Shown piece by piece: positions 54,018-63,824 of a stretch of 64,000 nucleotides of DNA. The notes beneath the pieces were generated by a model. That model had not been told where the DNA came from, did not search any database, and saw nothing but the letters and a program-made list of their open reading frames with translations. The stretch is from Bog-756 sp963753905. GTDB lineage: Bacteria; Actinomycetota; Acidimicrobiia; Acidimicrobiales; RAAP-2. The stretch lies in the NCBI GenBank assembly GCA_963753905.1, contig CAVWDZ010000001.1, forward strand, positions 2,046,001 through 2,110,000. The letters run 5' to 3'. Position numbers and translations under genes: made by a program. The stretch's first letter is position 1; the number at the start of each line of letters is the position of its first letter.

Positions 54018-55064
54018 GTGGGACGCCGAGTCCTCATCACCGGGCTCGACACCTTCTGGGGAGGGCGGATGGCCCAGGCCCTCGAGTCCCGGCCCGACGT
54101 GGAGATGATCCTGGGTCTCGGCACCAAAGAGCCCCGGGTACCCCTCGAGCGCACCGAGTACGTGCGATCCGACCAGAAATACTCGATCCTCAACCGCATC
54201 GTCCGGGCCACCCAGGTCGACACCATCGTCCACACGTTCCTCGAGACCAACTCGGTGGCCGTGCCGAACCGTGTCCTCCACGAGATCAACGTGATCGGCA
54301 CCCTCAACCTCCTGGCAGCGGCCGGAGCGTCCGGGGCATCGGTCCGCCACGTGGTGGTCAAGTCCTCGGCTCACGTGTACGGGGCTTCGGAGACCGACCC
54401 CGCGTGGTTCAGCGAGGACACCCCCCGCTCGGGCCCGGTGCGCACCCGGCTCGAGCGGTCCCTGATCGAGGTCGAGTCCCTGGTCCGGGACTTCAGCGAG
54501 GACAACCCCCACCTGACCGTCACGGTCTTGCGGTTCGCCAACGTGCTCGGCACCGACATCATCACCCCGATCAGCCACAACCTGCGGCGCCGCCTCCTGC
54601 CCTGCATCGCCGGTTTCGATCCCCTGGTCCAGTTCGTCGAGGAGGACGATGTCGTCCGAGGCCTCGAATACGTGACCGCCAACCGGATCCCCGGGGTGTT
54701 CAATGTGGCGGGGACGGGCAAGATCCCGTGGAGCGAGGTCGCCTCGATCGGCGGTGCCTACCTCGTGCCGCTCTCGCCGTTCCGACCACAGGTGCTGTCG
54801 GCTCCGCTCCTCCGTGTGACCGGCCTCCAGTTCCCACCCGAGATGGAGGGACTGTTGCGGTACGGCCGGGGCATCGACACCTCGCGCCTGAGGGAGGCCG
54901 GGTTCGAGTACCGGTACACCAGCGCGGGCGCCGTTCGAAGTCTCGCCCAGGCCAACAACCTGCGGCGGGCCACCGGGTCGACCACTCCCGAGTACCGCTA
55001 CGAGCAGCACCTCGAGCAGTTCTTCCGCCACTCCCCAGCCGTGATCCGAGGCATCGACGCCTGA
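54018..55064 (+). CDS. NAD-dependent epimerase/dehydratase family protein
   Basis: A 348-residue extended SDR. The nucleotide loop is RRVLITGLDTFWGGRMA, a degenerate G-x-x-G-x-x-G (GLDTFWG). IVHTFLETNS replaces the usual HLAA, and no clear Y-x3-K follows SSAHVYGAS. The catalytic residues are therefore altered and the protein may not be an epimerase. Mycobacteria carry a similar SDR beside a PlsC-like gene, so the pairing seems conserved. The start GTG is five bases after the acyltransferase stop. The C-terminal segment resembles the usual sugar-binding lobe. Confidence 0.75.
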   Translation: MGRRVLITGLDTFWGGRMAQALESRPDVEMILGLGTKEPRVPLERTEYVRSDQKYSILNRIVRATQVDTIVHTFLETNSVAVPNRVLHEINVIGTLNLLAAAGASGASVRHVVVKSSAHVYGASETDPAWFSEDTPRSGPVRTRLERSLIEVESLVRDFSEDNPHLTVTVLRFANVLGTDIITPISHNLRRRLLPCIAGFDPLVQFVEEDDVVRGLEYVTANRIPGVFNVAGTGKIPWSEVASIGGAYLVPLSPFRPQVLSAPLLRVTGLQFPPEMEGLLRYGRGIDTSRLREAGFEYRYTSAGAVRSLAQANNLRRATGSTTPEYRYEQHLEQFFRHSPAVIRGIDA

Positions 55065-55081
55065 TCAGGACAGGTGGGCGG

Positions 55082-55705
55082 TCAGTTTCTGTCCAGCCAG
55101 GCCGCCCGCAGCTCGGGACCCCGCACCGCCCATTCCTCGCTGGTCATGGCGTACCGGACGTGATCCTCCCACTTGCCGTTGATCTCGAGGTAGCCCTGGG
55201 CAACCCCCTCACTGCGCAGGGCGAGCTTCTCGACGACCCGGCGGCTGGGGGCGTTCCGGGGGATGATGGCCACCTCGATCCGGTGGAGGCGGAGGGTCTC
55301 GAAGGCGAACTGGAGGACGACGACCACGGCCTCCGGTGTGAGACCGGAGCCGGCCATCTCCTCGTCGATCCAGTACCCGATCGACCCGTTCTGGAACGGT
55401 CCGCGCTGGATCGACGACAGCGTGATCTCGCCGACGAACCGGCTCTCGAGGAAGATTCCGAACCCGAACCCGGTGCCCATCTGACGTTCGCGCTCGCGTA
55501 TGCCGCAGCGTGCGGTGAAACTTGCGTTGTCCTCAGCGGCCGTCGGGGCGCCGTTGGATCTCGGCTCCCACGGGATGAGCCAGTCCCGGCACCGTCTGCG
55601 GACCGCGAACCAGGCCTCGTAGTCACTCTCCACAAGGGTGGCGAGGCGGATCCGCCGACCCGGCAGCTCGAGCGATCGGACAGCCGTCGCTCGGAGACTC
55701 ACCAT
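55082..55705 (-). CDS. GNAT family N-acetyltransferase (RimJ/RimL-like)
   Basis: A 207-residue acetyltransferase that uses acetyl-CoA, most like RimJ-type N-terminal Ala/Ser acetyltransferases. Family blocks are IRLATLVESDYEAWFAVR near the start, the central strand GEITLSSIQ, the acetyl-CoA loop region YWIDEEMAGSGLTPEAV, and HRIEVAIIPRNAPSRRVVEK. Protein target unknown; ribosomal protein or small-molecule acetylation are both possible. It is convergent with the epimerase gene and divergent from the GT4 gene of cassette B. Confidence 0.85.
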   Translation of the reverse strand: MVSLRATAVRSLELPGRRIRLATLVESDYEAWFAVRRRCRDWLIPWEPRSNGAPTAAEDNASFTARCGIRERERQMGTGFGFGIFLESRFVGEITLSSIQRGPFQNGSIGYWIDEEMAGSGLTPEAVVVVLQFAFETLRLHRIEVAIIPRNAPSRRVVEKLALRSEGVAQGYLEINGKWEDHVRYAMTSEEWAVRGPELRAAWLDRN

Positions 55706-55950
55706 GAGTGATCGACCCTACTGTGCACCGTCGACTCCGGCTCCTACGCTCACTGTCTCTCCTGTCCCGGAGCAGGCTCCGCCCTGGCCTGCCGGGATGC
55801 CACCTCGGGAGAACGATCCTCTCACTGATCCCCGCGCAAACTCAACCCCCGAAAGAGGACCGACCACTTCTCCCCGCCGGCACCGCCGCGGGGTCAGATC
55901 TACCCTCGCCATCCTCGGGCCACCCTGGTCAGGCGGCTAGCGTACGGCGG

Positions 55951-57948
55951 GTGATCAGCCGGACCAGCCGCGCCGACCCGGCTGACGACGGGTCGCCTGC
56001 GGCACCCCGGCACGTGGTCGGGGTGGTTGCCGCCCTCTTCGTGCCCCCGGCCGACGGCCAGCACCTCCTCGTGTCGGCCCGGGAGCTGCGGACCCAAGGG
56101 ATCGACCTGGTCGTCGGAGGACCTTCGGTTCCCACGCTGCGGGCGTTCGCCGACGCGGGCTACATCTGCGTCGAGGCGGCGACCGGGGCCGAATTGGTCA
56201 ACCAGGTGTGGACGGACCGTCATCTCCCGGTCCTGGCGGTCGGCGATGCGGTGACCCTGCCCGACGACTTCCTCGGTCCGGCACTCGAGATGGTGACTTC
56301 CGAAGTGCGGATCGCGACTGTCTCGTTCATCAGCAACGATGCGGCCCTGCTCAGTTTCCCCAACCGGAACAGCCCGACCGCCCACATGCCCGAGGGTCAC
56401 GACGCCAGCTCGGTGACCCGGCTCCTGCGGTCGCGGGGTCCGCAAATGGAGGCCACGCCGATCCCGACCGCAAAGGGGGCGGCGGTCCTCCTGGCGGGCT
56501 CCGCCCTCGGCGCCGTCGGGGGCCTGGTGACCGGCGAGGCGACCAGCCTCGACTACTCGATCGCGGAGTTCTGTGCGCGGGCCCGCAGCCGCGGGTTCGT
56601 CCACATGCTCGACGACACGACCTTCTACGGGCGGCACCGGAGCCCGGCGTCGTTCCCCTGGGAGGATCAAACTGTCGACGACCTGAAACCCTCGGAACGG
56701 CACCACCTGCACCTCGAGTACCCGATGGAGGTCGCCTTCGTCCATTCCGAGGCGACCGCGCACAGCTCGCCGCTGGCCCTCTCTCTGAGGCTGGCACGAG
56801 CCAAGGTGGAGGGGCTGCGCGTCCTGGTCGACGGGTCGTACCTCGGTCCCCTGGAGATGGGAACTCAGGTGTCGATGCTGGCCACCGTCGACGCGCTGCG
56901 CAAGCGGGACGAGGTCCGGGAGGTGGTCGTGGCCGTGACCGGGCCGATCCCGGACTACGCGCGCGAGGTGCTGGCCGCCCCGAAGGTGCGCTCCGAAGGG
57001 GTGTCGTTCGGGGACCCGACGTCCATCGGGCACTTCGATGTGGCCCATCGCATGGTCCAGCCGGACATGCACTTCTCGGTCGCCGTCTGGAAACAGACCG
57101 CTGATGTGGTCGTGCTCACCTTCCTCGACCTCATCGGCTACCGCATCGGTGCATACCATCGGAACGCCGAGGAGTGGCTTCGCTACCGCGATGCGGTCAG
57201 GAGGGGAGCGGCCGATGCGGACGCGGTGACCGTGATCTCGAACGACGTCAAACGCCAGGTGGAGCTCGAACGACTCCCGATCGATCCCACCCGCCTCTGC
57301 TCGATCCCGTTCGGAACGGAGCACCTGACCGGCGATGAGTCCGGTCGGATCCCCGTTGAGCTCATCGCCCGCGGATTCGCGGAAGGTCAGTTCATCCTGA
57401 CCCTGGGCACCGACTTCACCCACAAGAACCGGGACCTGGCACTTGCCACCGTGGCCGAGCTCCGTCGCCGAGGATGGCCTCACGCGCTGATCATGGCGGG
57501 TCCGGTCGTCGCGGAGGGTTCGTCGCGACTGTCAGAGGCCCGGGTGATTCTGGCAGCGAACGGGATGCTCGACCGGGACGTCTACGTGCTCCCGGACGTC
57601 ACCGCCGCCGAACGGAACTGGCTCATGCGCCACGCCGATCTGGTGCTGTATCCGACCTCCGCGGAGGGGTTCGGCCTCGTGCCCTACGAGGCTGCCCGAT
57701 TCGGCACCCCTTCACTCTTCACCAGCTTCGGTCCTCTCCACGAGCTCGCCCCGGACATCCCGGTGGCCGCCGACGACTGGCTCCCCGCCAGCATGGCGTC
57801 GTCGGCCGAGCGCTTGCTCACCGATCCGGCTTTGGCCAAGGCCCAGATTGAAGCCTGTCTGACCGCAGGGTCGACTTATACTTGGGACGCAACCGCCGGA
57901 GACCTCATCGACCTCTACCACCGGGTTCTGGCCCTGCCTCCACGATGA
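55951..57948 (+). CDS. Large GT4-type glycosyltransferase (cassette copy B)
   Basis: A 665-residue paralogue of the protein at 38910-40865. The N-terminal domain of about 270 residues begins VVGVVAALFVPPADGQHL. The C-terminal GT-B half has LTFLDLIGYRIGAYHR, the donor-site LGTDFTHKNRDLALATVAEL and LYPTSAEGFGLVPYEAARFG. Shared blocks with copy A include THKNRDLA, ERNWL-RHA, SAEGFG and FGPL-E. GTG 55951 is preferred over a longer in-frame start at 55708, which adds a basic Leu-rich stretch without family likeness. It is followed by the coiled-coil gene after 40 bases. Confidence 0.85.
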   Translation: MISRTSRADPADDGSPAAPRHVVGVVAALFVPPADGQHLLVSARELRTQGIDLVVGGPSVPTLRAFADAGYICVEAATGAELVNQVWTDRHLPVLAVGDAVTLPDDFLGPALEMVTSEVRIATVSFISNDAALLSFPNRNSPTAHMPEGHDASSVTRLLRSRGPQMEATPIPTAKGAAVLLAGSALGAVGGLVTGEATSLDYSIAEFCARARSRGFVHMLDDTTFYGRHRSPASFPWEDQTVDDLKPSERHHLHLEYPMEVAFVHSEATAHSSPLALSLRLARAKVEGLRVLVDGSYLGPLEMGTQVSMLATVDALRKRDEVREVVVAVTGPIPDYAREVLAAPKVRSEGVSFGDPTSIGHFDVAHRMVQPDMHFSVAVWKQTADVVVLTFLDLIGYRIGAYHRNAEEWLRYRDAVRRGAADADAVTVISNDVKRQVELERLPIDPTRLCSIPFGTEHLTGDESGRIPVELIARGFAEGQFILTLGTDFTHKNRDLALATVAELRRRGWPHALIMAGPVVAEGSSRLSEARVILAANGMLDRDVYVLPDVTAAERNWLMRHADLVLYPTSAEGFGLVPYEAARFGTPSLFTSFGPLHELAPDIPVAADDWLPASMASSAERLLTDPALAKAQIEACLTAGSTYTWDATAGDLIDLYHRVLALPPR

Positions 57949-57988
57949 GACGCCAGAGTTCCGTGCACCCCCATCGTAAGGAGACCAG

Positions 57989-58366
57989 GTGAGTAAACCA
58001 GACGCCGCGATCGGTGAGGCCGACCGGGAGGATCCCACCGACCGGATCGCACCGACCGCCGTGGGTGGGTCGGGATCCGGATCCGCCAGCGGCGTGGCAA
58101 CGGGCGCGACCAATCTCGAACGAGAGCTCGACCGGGTGTCGCTGACTCAGGCCTTGTTCGACACCGAGGCCGCAACAGCCCGGGTCATCGACCTCACCGA
58201 GCGATTGATCGACGCACGTGCACAGATCAACGGTCTGCGTATGGAGTTGGATGCCCTGCGGATCGAGCACCGCGACCTTTGGAGCGAGCACGAAGCGATG
58301 AAGCAATCGGCTGCGTTCCGTCTGGCCACCTCGATCTGGAACATCCGCAATGCCCTACGCCGCTAG
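57989..58366 (+). CDS. Small coiled-coil protein (cassette copy B)
   Basis: A 125-residue counterpart of the protein at 38520-38885: a Gly/Ser/Ala-rich N-terminus, then heptad helices (LERELDRVSLTQALFDTEA, ARVIDLTERLIDARAQIN, LRMELDALRIEHRDLWSEHE) and a basic end SIWNIRNALRR. No known family. A GTG at 57989 is preceded by AAGGAGACCAG, a good ribosome-binding site. Its stop overlaps the following GT2 start by 17 bases. The pattern suggests an adaptor that pairs with the two glycosyltransferases. Confidence 0.75.
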   Translation: MSKPDAAIGEADREDPTDRIAPTAVGGSGSGSASGVATGATNLERELDRVSLTQALFDTEAATARVIDLTERLIDARAQINGLRMELDALRIEHRDLWSEHEAMKQSAAFRLATSIWNIRNALRR

Positions 58367-59534
58367 CCCGACCGGGTGGCGAGTCCTCGTCGCCCTCCGG
58401 GTCTACGACGGCGAGGAATTCGCCAGGCCGTGCATGGATTCCCTCGCCGTCCTCGATCCCGGCGGGCACGACGTCGACGTCCTGGTCCTCGACGACGCAA
58501 GCCCGGCCCCAGGCTGGAGCGAGCGGTGCCGATCGGCCGCCGAGAGCAAGGGGTTCGACTATTACCGAACACCACGGAACCTCGGCATCCCCCGCAACAC
58601 GAACCTCGGGCTGCTGCGGGCCGTCGATGCGGGCTACGACGCCGTCATCCTGCTCAACTCCGACACGGTGCTACCCCGCAACCTGGTGGGCGCTCTGATT
58701 CGGCCCCTCATCGAGAACCCGTCGATCGGGTCGACCACCTCCTGGTCGAACAACGTGAGCATCTACTCGTTGCCCAACGGCGTCCCTGACCACCTCGGAG
58801 CCGATGCCGAGCTGGTCAACTGGATCTCCGAGCAGGTGGAGCTCGAGTTCGGAAGCCAAGTGATCCCCGTGCCCACGGGTGTGGGGTTCTGCATGGCGCT
58901 GCCCACGTCCGTGATCGACCGGGTGGGCCTGATGGACCCGCTGTTCGGTCGGGGGTACTCCGAGGAGATCGACTGGTGCCTCCGAAGTCGCAATGAGGGA
59001 TTTTCCTCCGTGCTAGCCCCCTCCTGCTTCGTCTACCACGCCGGCAGTGGGATCACCCAGGCCGAGGGGAGGATCAGAGATGGAAACCAGATCGTGGATG
59101 CACACCAATCGATCATCGACGAGCGGTATCCGGACTACCGCTCCGAACTGCTCGCCTTTACCGCCTCCACGGTCACCCAGGAACTGAGGGAGCGAGGGCT
59201 CCGGGCAATCGTCCGGGCGGCGGCCCGCGACCGCGGATACCGCGTCGAGGTCAGCCGCCTGTCGCACCGCACCGGAGACGAAAGCCGGGTCCGCTTCGTG
59301 ATCGAGCCCGACGCCGAGGTCCCTGTGATCCGCGGCTGGTACGAGGGCTTCTGTGCCGACTTCGCGGTCGAGGAGAACGGGGTCATTCCCACCGTGACCT
59401 CGATCGTCGGAAGATCCCCCGAGGACATCAGGATCTTCAGCCGGGGACCGGCCTCCGAGCAAATGCTCCAAGATCTGGGTGGTGTGCACGCAGGTATCGT
59501 CCGCCAACCTGCCTATTGTGAATCCGTCTTCTGA
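58350..59534 (+). CDS. Family 2 glycosyltransferase (cassette copy B)
   Basis: A 394-residue paralogue of the GT2 at 37360-38517. Shared features are VLVALRVYDGEEF, DVLVLDDASPAPG, YYRTPRNLGIPRNTNLGLLR, ILLNSDTVL, SWSNNVSIYSLPN and GRGYSEEIDW. It is an inverting cytosolic transferase; donor and acceptor unknown. The C-terminal 140 residues (from about VTQELRERGLRAIVRAAARDRGY) are also shared in outline with copy A, where a similar helix precedes the tail. ATG 58350 lies inside the coiled-coil gene, so translation is coupled. Confidence 0.9.
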   Translation: MPYAASPTGWRVLVALRVYDGEEFARPCMDSLAVLDPGGHDVDVLVLDDASPAPGWSERCRSAAESKGFDYYRTPRNLGIPRNTNLGLLRAVDAGYDAVILLNSDTVLPRNLVGALIRPLIENPSIGSTTSWSNNVSIYSLPNGVPDHLGADAELVNWISEQVELEFGSQVIPVPTGVGFCMALPTSVIDRVGLMDPLFGRGYSEEIDWCLRSRNEGFSSVLAPSCFVYHAGSGITQAEGRIRDGNQIVDAHQSIIDERYPDYRSELLAFTASTVTQELRERGLRAIVRAAARDRGYRVEVSRLSHRTGDESRVRFVIEPDAEVPVIRGWYEGFCADFAVEENGVIPTVTSIVGRSPEDIRIFSRGPASEQMLQDLGGVHAGIVRQPAYCESVF

Positions 59535-59771
59535 GGTGGAACCACCTGGCCCGACGGCCCAGCACGCCACCGGAAGCGGCGCGGTCGAGTTCACTTCGGC
59601 ACAGTAGCCAGGCGCGATGATGACATCGATCGAGTCCGGTACGGTACCTCCCATCGACGGCCCAACGGGTCAGCGCCCAGCTTCGGCGTTCCTCCTGACG
59701 TGGTGTAGAGCACTGGCCCTCGACCACTTGACCGCATTGGCCCACGCTCCCACGACGCCCGCTCTGACGCT

Positions 59772-61667
59772 GTGATAGCGACCGAAACGCTAGAGAGGAT
59801 CGACGGTACGACGTCGTCGGATGCCGTCCCAACTCGACAGAGCTCGTGGACCAAGTCGCGCGTTCGGGTCGCCATGGCAGTCGTCGGGCTCTTCGAGCTC
59901 GTAGCGGGTACCGTGGTCGTTCGCTCGTCTGGGTTCCTCCAGGACGACTACCTCTACCTCGCACTCTCCCGCCAGAAAGGGTTCACCCTCCACGGCCTGA
60001 CGACCAGCGTCTTCGGCAGTCTCATCCCCGGATTCTCCCTGGCCGACACCCTGATGGCGAGGATGCATCCGATCTCGCGTTGGCCTCTGATGCTGACTGT
60101 CGTCGCCCTGTACGCGGTCGTCGTGTTCCTCTTCTACATGCTCCTCGAACTCCTGTTCGGTGCCCGTCCGGCGATCGTGGCATTCACGGCGATCGCCAGC
60201 ACGAGTGGGCTGCTCGCCGTTCCAGCCGCCTGGTGGACCGCGGGCATCAACACGCTTCCCGCTGTCGCGGCAACGCTCGTCGCACTGCAGGGGCTGGTCC
60301 GCCACGCGCTCACGGGCCGACGTCGCCATCTGATCATCGCCGCGGTCGGCTTTGCCGTGGGCGTGGCCTTCTACGACCCAAGTATGGTGGTCCTGCTCGC
60401 GTTGGTGCTCTTCACTGGGCTCTTTCTGGCCGACCCGCGTGACTGGCGATCGGTCGGCAGGGCGCTGCGCACGCGTACCATCCTCTGGATCGGGTGTGCC
60501 ATCCCGATCGCCCTGAACCTCAGTTGGCGCCGCCTTCACCCGACCGAGTACACACTCCCTCCTGTCGCCGGCACCGCGAAGCTTCTCCGCTTCATGGGAG
60601 CAGGGTGGGCACAGGGATTTGCACCGAGCATTCTCGGATTCCGCTATTCGAGCATCGGCACGACCACCGGGCGCTGGCAAGCGGTCGTGCTCGGTCAGGC
60701 CCTCATCGTCGGCTTCGTCGTCGTCAGCCTGATCCGGCGCCCCAGCGCCTGGAGGGCGTGGGTGTGGTTCGGCGCCAGTTTCGTCGCCACGGACACGGTG
60801 GTGGCCCTCGGCAGGTCGTCGCTCCCGATCGGCTTCGCATGGAATCCTACCTACTGGGTCCTCCTCGGGTTCCAATTCTGGATCGCTGTCGCCCTTGCAT
60901 ACCTCCCCTCACCGATCGCGATCAGCGGGCGTCCGCTCGCTACTCCCGTTCCCCTCCGTGGCCTCCATTCGCTCCGCAAGGACCACAGTGTGCGCAGGTG
61001 GGTCGCCGGCACGATCGCGACACTCACGTTCTGCTCCCTGGGCGCTCACGCAATTTGGGAGAGCCCTGAGCGAGGCTTGGGGGTTGCCAACACCAGCTAC
61101 TTGGCCAAGGTGCGCACCTCGTGGCAGCGCGTATCCCGCGCCGATCCGTCCGCATTCATCTGGGATGAGCCCGCTCCATGGTTCGTCCTCACATCGAAGT
61201 TCGCCCCCCACAACAGGCTGTCGACGACCGTAGGACTGGTGGATCCTGGACTCCGTTTCGACTCCCGGAGCGGCAGCGGCTACCTGATCGAATCAGATGG
61301 GCTGATCGTGCCCGCGGCTGCCTCCCGGACGGTGAGCACACTGCTCCCGTTCACCGGGATCCTCGCGACGAACCCCGGCGGGCATTGCCTTCGGCCCAGC
61401 TCGCTCACCAAGCTTGCGCTGCCGCTGAGCCGTACGCTGCCAGTAGGTCAATGGATCGCGAGCATCCAGTACCAGACCGTGGCGGACGCCACGGTCCTGG
61501 TCGGCGAGTCGACTGTTTCCATACCGAAAGGTCTCGGGTCGATCCGTGCTGCGGCAGCAACCGCAACCCCGACACACGAGATCGTCCTAGAGACTCATGC
61601 AAGGGACCCGGTCTGTCTCCAGATGTCAATCGCGGATCCTCTGCCGGTGGGGTCCCCTCAGGGGTGA
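59772..61667 (+). CDS. GT-C-like membrane protein
   Basis: A 631-residue protein with about eleven membrane segments in residues 30-430 and a C-terminal extracytoplasmic beta-rich domain of about 190 residues. The first extracellular loop has SGFLQDDYLYLALSRQKG, with a DD pair at the place of the GT-C catalytic Asp. It resembles membrane mannosyl- or arabinosyltransferase-type proteins of actinobacteria, without a secure family match. It follows cassette B and would act on lipid-linked glycans outside the membrane. GTG 59772 is the start. Confidence 0.7.
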   Translation: MIATETLERIDGTTSSDAVPTRQSSWTKSRVRVAMAVVGLFELVAGTVVVRSSGFLQDDYLYLALSRQKGFTLHGLTTSVFGSLIPGFSLADTLMARMHPISRWPLMLTVVALYAVVVFLFYMLLELLFGARPAIVAFTAIASTSGLLAVPAAWWTAGINTLPAVAATLVALQGLVRHALTGRRRHLIIAAVGFAVGVAFYDPSMVVLLALVLFTGLFLADPRDWRSVGRALRTRTILWIGCAIPIALNLSWRRLHPTEYTLPPVAGTAKLLRFMGAGWAQGFAPSILGFRYSSIGTTTGRWQAVVLGQALIVGFVVVSLIRRPSAWRAWVWFGASFVATDTVVALGRSSLPIGFAWNPTYWVLLGFQFWIAVALAYLPSPIAISGRPLATPVPLRGLHSLRKDHSVRRWVAGTIATLTFCSLGAHAIWESPERGLGVANTSYLAKVRTSWQRVSRADPSAFIWDEPAPWFVLTSKFAPHNRLSTTVGLVDPGLRFDSRSGSGYLIESDGLIVPAAASRTVSTLLPFTGILATNPGGHCLRPSSLTKLALPLSRTLPVGQWIASIQYQTVADATVLVGESTVSIPKGLGSIRAAAATATPTHEIVLETHARDPVCLQMSIADPLPVGSPQG

Positions 61668-61804
61668 CCCGGTCAGGCCAGTTCGCCCTCAGATAGCCCG
61701 CGGGAGCCCATCACGCACGGTACCGAGGTTCCCTCGGTGGGGGCTGTCGACGTGAGGTCCCGATGCTGCGGGTCGGAACGAAGGCCGGGTTCGCGAGACG
61801 AGCA

Positions 61805-63724
61805 TCACGCCTCGGAGACGGTCGGAGGCACGAGGGCACCGATCGTGGCGAACCACTCCTCGTCCTCGCCGGGGAACCGGAACGAGCACCAGGGAAAGAC
61901 CCTGGTGAGGTTCGGATTGTAGAAGGGGTCCTCGTGGTGGAACAGGTCCCACCAGCGGGTGAGGAACTCCCCGAAGTCGGCGGCATACCCCGAAAGCCCA
62001 CGGCTCACCGACTCGTAGTGGATGAGCTCCGCGTAGGGCGTATAGAGCAACCGGTACCCGGCCTGACCCAGACGGATGCAGAAGTCGGTGTCGTTGTACG
62101 CGACCGGGAGCGCCTCGTCGAATCCTCCGAGCTCTGCGAACACCTCGCGCCGGACCAGCATGCACGCCGCGGTGAGCGCGCTGTAGGACCTGACCACCCG
62201 GTCCCACCCTCCGTACCCGCTCTGGCCCGAGGGCTTGCCGTTGAAGATGTGCGATGCGATCCCGCCCACACCGAGCACCACCCCCGCGTGCTGCAGCGAT
62301 CCGTCGGGATAGAGGAGCCGCGCCCCGACGGCTCCGACCTCGGGCCGTTGTCCGAGCTCGACGAGTGCATGCAGCCATCCCTCGGATGTGGCTTCGATGT
62401 CGTTGTTGAGGAAGAGGAGCATGTCGGCCCCGGACGCGGCGGCTGCCAGATTGTTGATCGCTGCCCAGTTGAACGGACCCGGATAGTCGAGCACCCGGGT
62501 TCCCGGCCGGGCTTCGAGCCGGGCGCGGAGCACCCGGGTCTCGGGCTCGATACTGCCGTTGTCGACCAGCAGGACTTCGCTGATCGGATAACCGGGCGAC
62601 CGTTCGAGCGAACGCAGGCAGGCTTCGGTGAGGGCGGCCTGGTCGCGGAACGGGATGATCACGCAGACCGTGGGTGTCGACGTGATCTCACGCCGCACGC
62701 GATAGGTGCCGGCGATTGGTCCCGACTCCACCCGTCCCCGGATGCCGCGCCGGGACACCGCGTCGTCGACGACCCGGCGGCTGGCGGCGTACGCCCAGGG
62801 CTTCGCCGCGGGATCTCCGGCGGCAGACCCCGCCACGATCCGCCAGTGGTAGAGGACCTTTGGGATGTGGACCACCCGCCGGGCCAGCTCGGTGGACCGG
62901 AGCATGACGTCGAAGTCCTGGCTGCCGTCGAACTCGGGCCGGAACCCCCCGATCCGCCTCAGAAGGTCGAGCCGGATGGCGGTCAGGTGCCCGAGATACG
63001 GATGGGAGAGCAGCAACTCGGGGTCCCAGTCCGGCTTGAAGTTCGGCTGGCACGGCCGGCCGATCTCGTCGAGCTTGTCCTCGTCGGAGTACACGACATC
63101 TGCATCGTCGACGGCCGACACCACCCGTGCGATCTCGGCCAGGGCATCCGGTTCCACCAGATCGTCCTGGTCGACCAGGATCACGAACTCACCGGTGGCC
63201 GCCGCCAGCGCACGGTTGGTCGCACGGGAGATGCCGCCGTTCTGCTCGAGTGCCATCGCCTTGATCCGGGAATCCCGCGCGGCGAACGCCTCCATCGATG
63301 CGCGCAGCTCCGGCTGCCCGGACCCGTCATCGCAGAGGCACAGCTCCCAACGTTGGTAGGTCTGGTCGATGATCGACTCGACGCACTCCTCGAAATACCA
63401 GAGCGCCGGGCGGTAGGCCGGGATCACGATGCTCAGCAACGGACCGTCCGTGGGCAGCTCTTCGGCCTGCTCGCCCCGTTCGGCGCGTTCGAGCCGGTCG
63501 AGGTGCCAGAGGTGCTTCCAGTGCCAATAGGTCGTCGGTGGGGAGGAGGCGTCGGTTCCCCATGCCGGCTCGACCGTGGCTCCCTCGGACCCGCCACCCA
63601 GGACCGGGTCCGTGGGGAGGAGCCGGCTGACCAGCTGGTCGGTCATCCAGCCGAGCGCTGGACCGAATCCGCCGCTCTCCGGCCCGTCGTTCACCGTCTC
63701 GACCGATGAGTTCGTAGGGGACAC
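61805..63724 (-). CDS. Tandem family 2 glycosyltransferase protein
   Basis: A 639-residue protein with two GT-A domains. Domain 1: LLSIVIPAYRPALWYFEECV, LCLCDDGSGQPE, VILVDQDDLVEPDA (DxDD). Domain 2: VCVIIPFRDQAALTEACL, EVLLVDNGSIEPE, LLFLNNDIEATSE and DTDFCIRLGQAGYRLLY. This double-GT2 layout is known from O-antigen and rhamnan synthesising proteins that add repeated sugars. An N-terminal region with WHWKHLWHLDRLERAE precedes domain 1. GTG 63724 is used because it gives a short normal N-terminus; starts at 63775 and 63925 are also open. The gene is divergent from the one at 63825. Confidence 0.85.
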   Translation of the reverse strand: MSPTNSSVETVNDGPESGGFGPALGWMTDQLVSRLLPTDPVLGGGSEGATVEPAWGTDASSPPTTYWHWKHLWHLDRLERAERGEQAEELPTDGPLLSIVIPAYRPALWYFEECVESIIDQTYQRWELCLCDDGSGQPELRASMEAFAARDSRIKAMALEQNGGISRATNRALAAATGEFVILVDQDDLVEPDALAEIARVVSAVDDADVVYSDEDKLDEIGRPCQPNFKPDWDPELLLSHPYLGHLTAIRLDLLRRIGGFRPEFDGSQDFDVMLRSTELARRVVHIPKVLYHWRIVAGSAAGDPAAKPWAYAASRRVVDDAVSRRGIRGRVESGPIAGTYRVRREITSTPTVCVIIPFRDQAALTEACLRSLERSPGYPISEVLLVDNGSIEPETRVLRARLEARPGTRVLDYPGPFNWAAINNLAAAASGADMLLFLNNDIEATSEGWLHALVELGQRPEVGAVGARLLYPDGSLQHAGVVLGVGGIASHIFNGKPSGQSGYGGWDRVVRSYSALTAACMLVRREVFAELGGFDEALPVAYNDTDFCIRLGQAGYRLLYTPYAELIHYESVSRGLSGYAADFGEFLTRWWDLFHHEDPFYNPNLTRVFPWCSFRFPGEDEEWFATIGALVPPTVSEA

Positions 63725-63824
63725 CGCACAACCGCGGGGAGCGTACCATCGGGCTCGGGCGACCCACCGGTACACTCGCCTGAGCCGTCCGCCCCCGGGA
63801 TCCGGAGACGAGGAGAGCCGCGAC

